DNA of 5,334 nucleotides, taken from assembly GCA_028748945.1 (NCBI GenBank), contig JAQTOL010000259.1, positions 1 through 5,334 of the forward strand, read 5' to 3'. A program made the position numbers and the translations under genes. Each line of letters opens with the position of its first letter. Position 1 is the stretch's first letter. Under the pieces are notes generated by a model. It was not told where the DNA came from and ran no database searches. It saw only the letters and a program-made list of their open reading frames with translations. Shown here one piece after another: positions 5,305-5,334 of this stretch. Source of the DNA: Paludibacter sp. (GTDB lineage Bacteria; Bacteroidota; Bacteroidia; Bacteroidales; Paludibacteraceae).

Positions 5305-5334
5305 TTATTTTACATAATAATCGTCATAATAACC
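5305..5334 (-). CDS. Possible 3' end of a minus-strand gene (runs off the right edge)
   Basis: Reading the minus strand from the right edge, one frame gives GYYDDYYVK followed by TAA at 5305-5307. The Tyr/Asp-rich tail would be a natural C-terminus, and a convergent neighbour 9 bp from the CBM9-like stop codon would be common. Nine codons cannot establish a gene, and the two other minus-strand frames stop soon as well. No function can be proposed. Confidence 0.2.
   Translation of the reverse strand, partial: GYYDDYYVK

Noticed and set aside
5303..5319. TATTAT/ATAATA hairpin after the CBM9-like gene
   Set aside because: The stem is only A-T pairs and has no T tract, so it is unlikely to end transcription.

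Overview
The window looks like ordinary chromosome from a member of the Bacteroidota, probably an anaerobic or microaerotolerant one. The base composition is AT-rich. Shine-Dalgarno sequences are essentially missing before the genes. Several genes are preceded by a TAnnTTTG-like -7 element, the form used by the primary sigma factor of this phylum. The protein types also fit: a lipoprotein with an SC-type lipobox, a cytoplasmic GH13 amylase-like protein, a thioredoxin-linked thiol peroxidase, and a nitronate monooxygenase-like flavoprotein with a cysteine-rich C-terminus. The assignment is by inference; there is no rRNA or other phylogenetic marker here.

Layout. Positions 1-1738 hold a minus-strand pair: a lipoprotein with a zinc-metallopeptidase motif and a probable lectin-like C-terminal domain, then 23 bp downstream the first 173 codons of a GH13 alpha-amylase-family protein that runs off the left edge. 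A 103-bp divergent promoter region separates this pair from tpx (plus strand, 1842-2333). Two successive intrinsic terminators and a short palindromic element follow tpx. A convergent minus-strand gene (2477-3025) encodes a DnaQ-like DEDDh 3'-5' exonuclease. About 310 bp of AT-rich divergent intergenic DNA then leads to a plus-strand nitronate monooxygenase/2-nitropropane dioxygenase family gene (about 3338-4420), which ends in a strong terminator. A 227-bp gap with a perfect inverted repeat precedes a plus-strand gene for a CBM9-like carbohydrate-binding protein without a signal peptide (4648-5295). The last 30 bp could be the end of a minus-strand gene.

How they fit together. Only the lipoprotein and GH13 gene look co-transcribed. 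The others are single-gene units separated by terminators or divergent promoters. Two themes recur without forming a clear pathway: carbohydrate handling (GH13, lectin-like lipoprotein, CBM9-like protein) and redox or nitro-compound stress (Tpx, nitronate monooxygenase-like protein). I found no mobile element, CRISPR array, RNA gene or defence cassette, and nothing I would call a new system. The points most worth checking are the unusual His spacing in the metallopeptidase motif and its fusion to a lectin-like domain, the four-cysteine cluster of the flavoprotein, and the candidate operator-like repeats in the two larger intergenic gaps.
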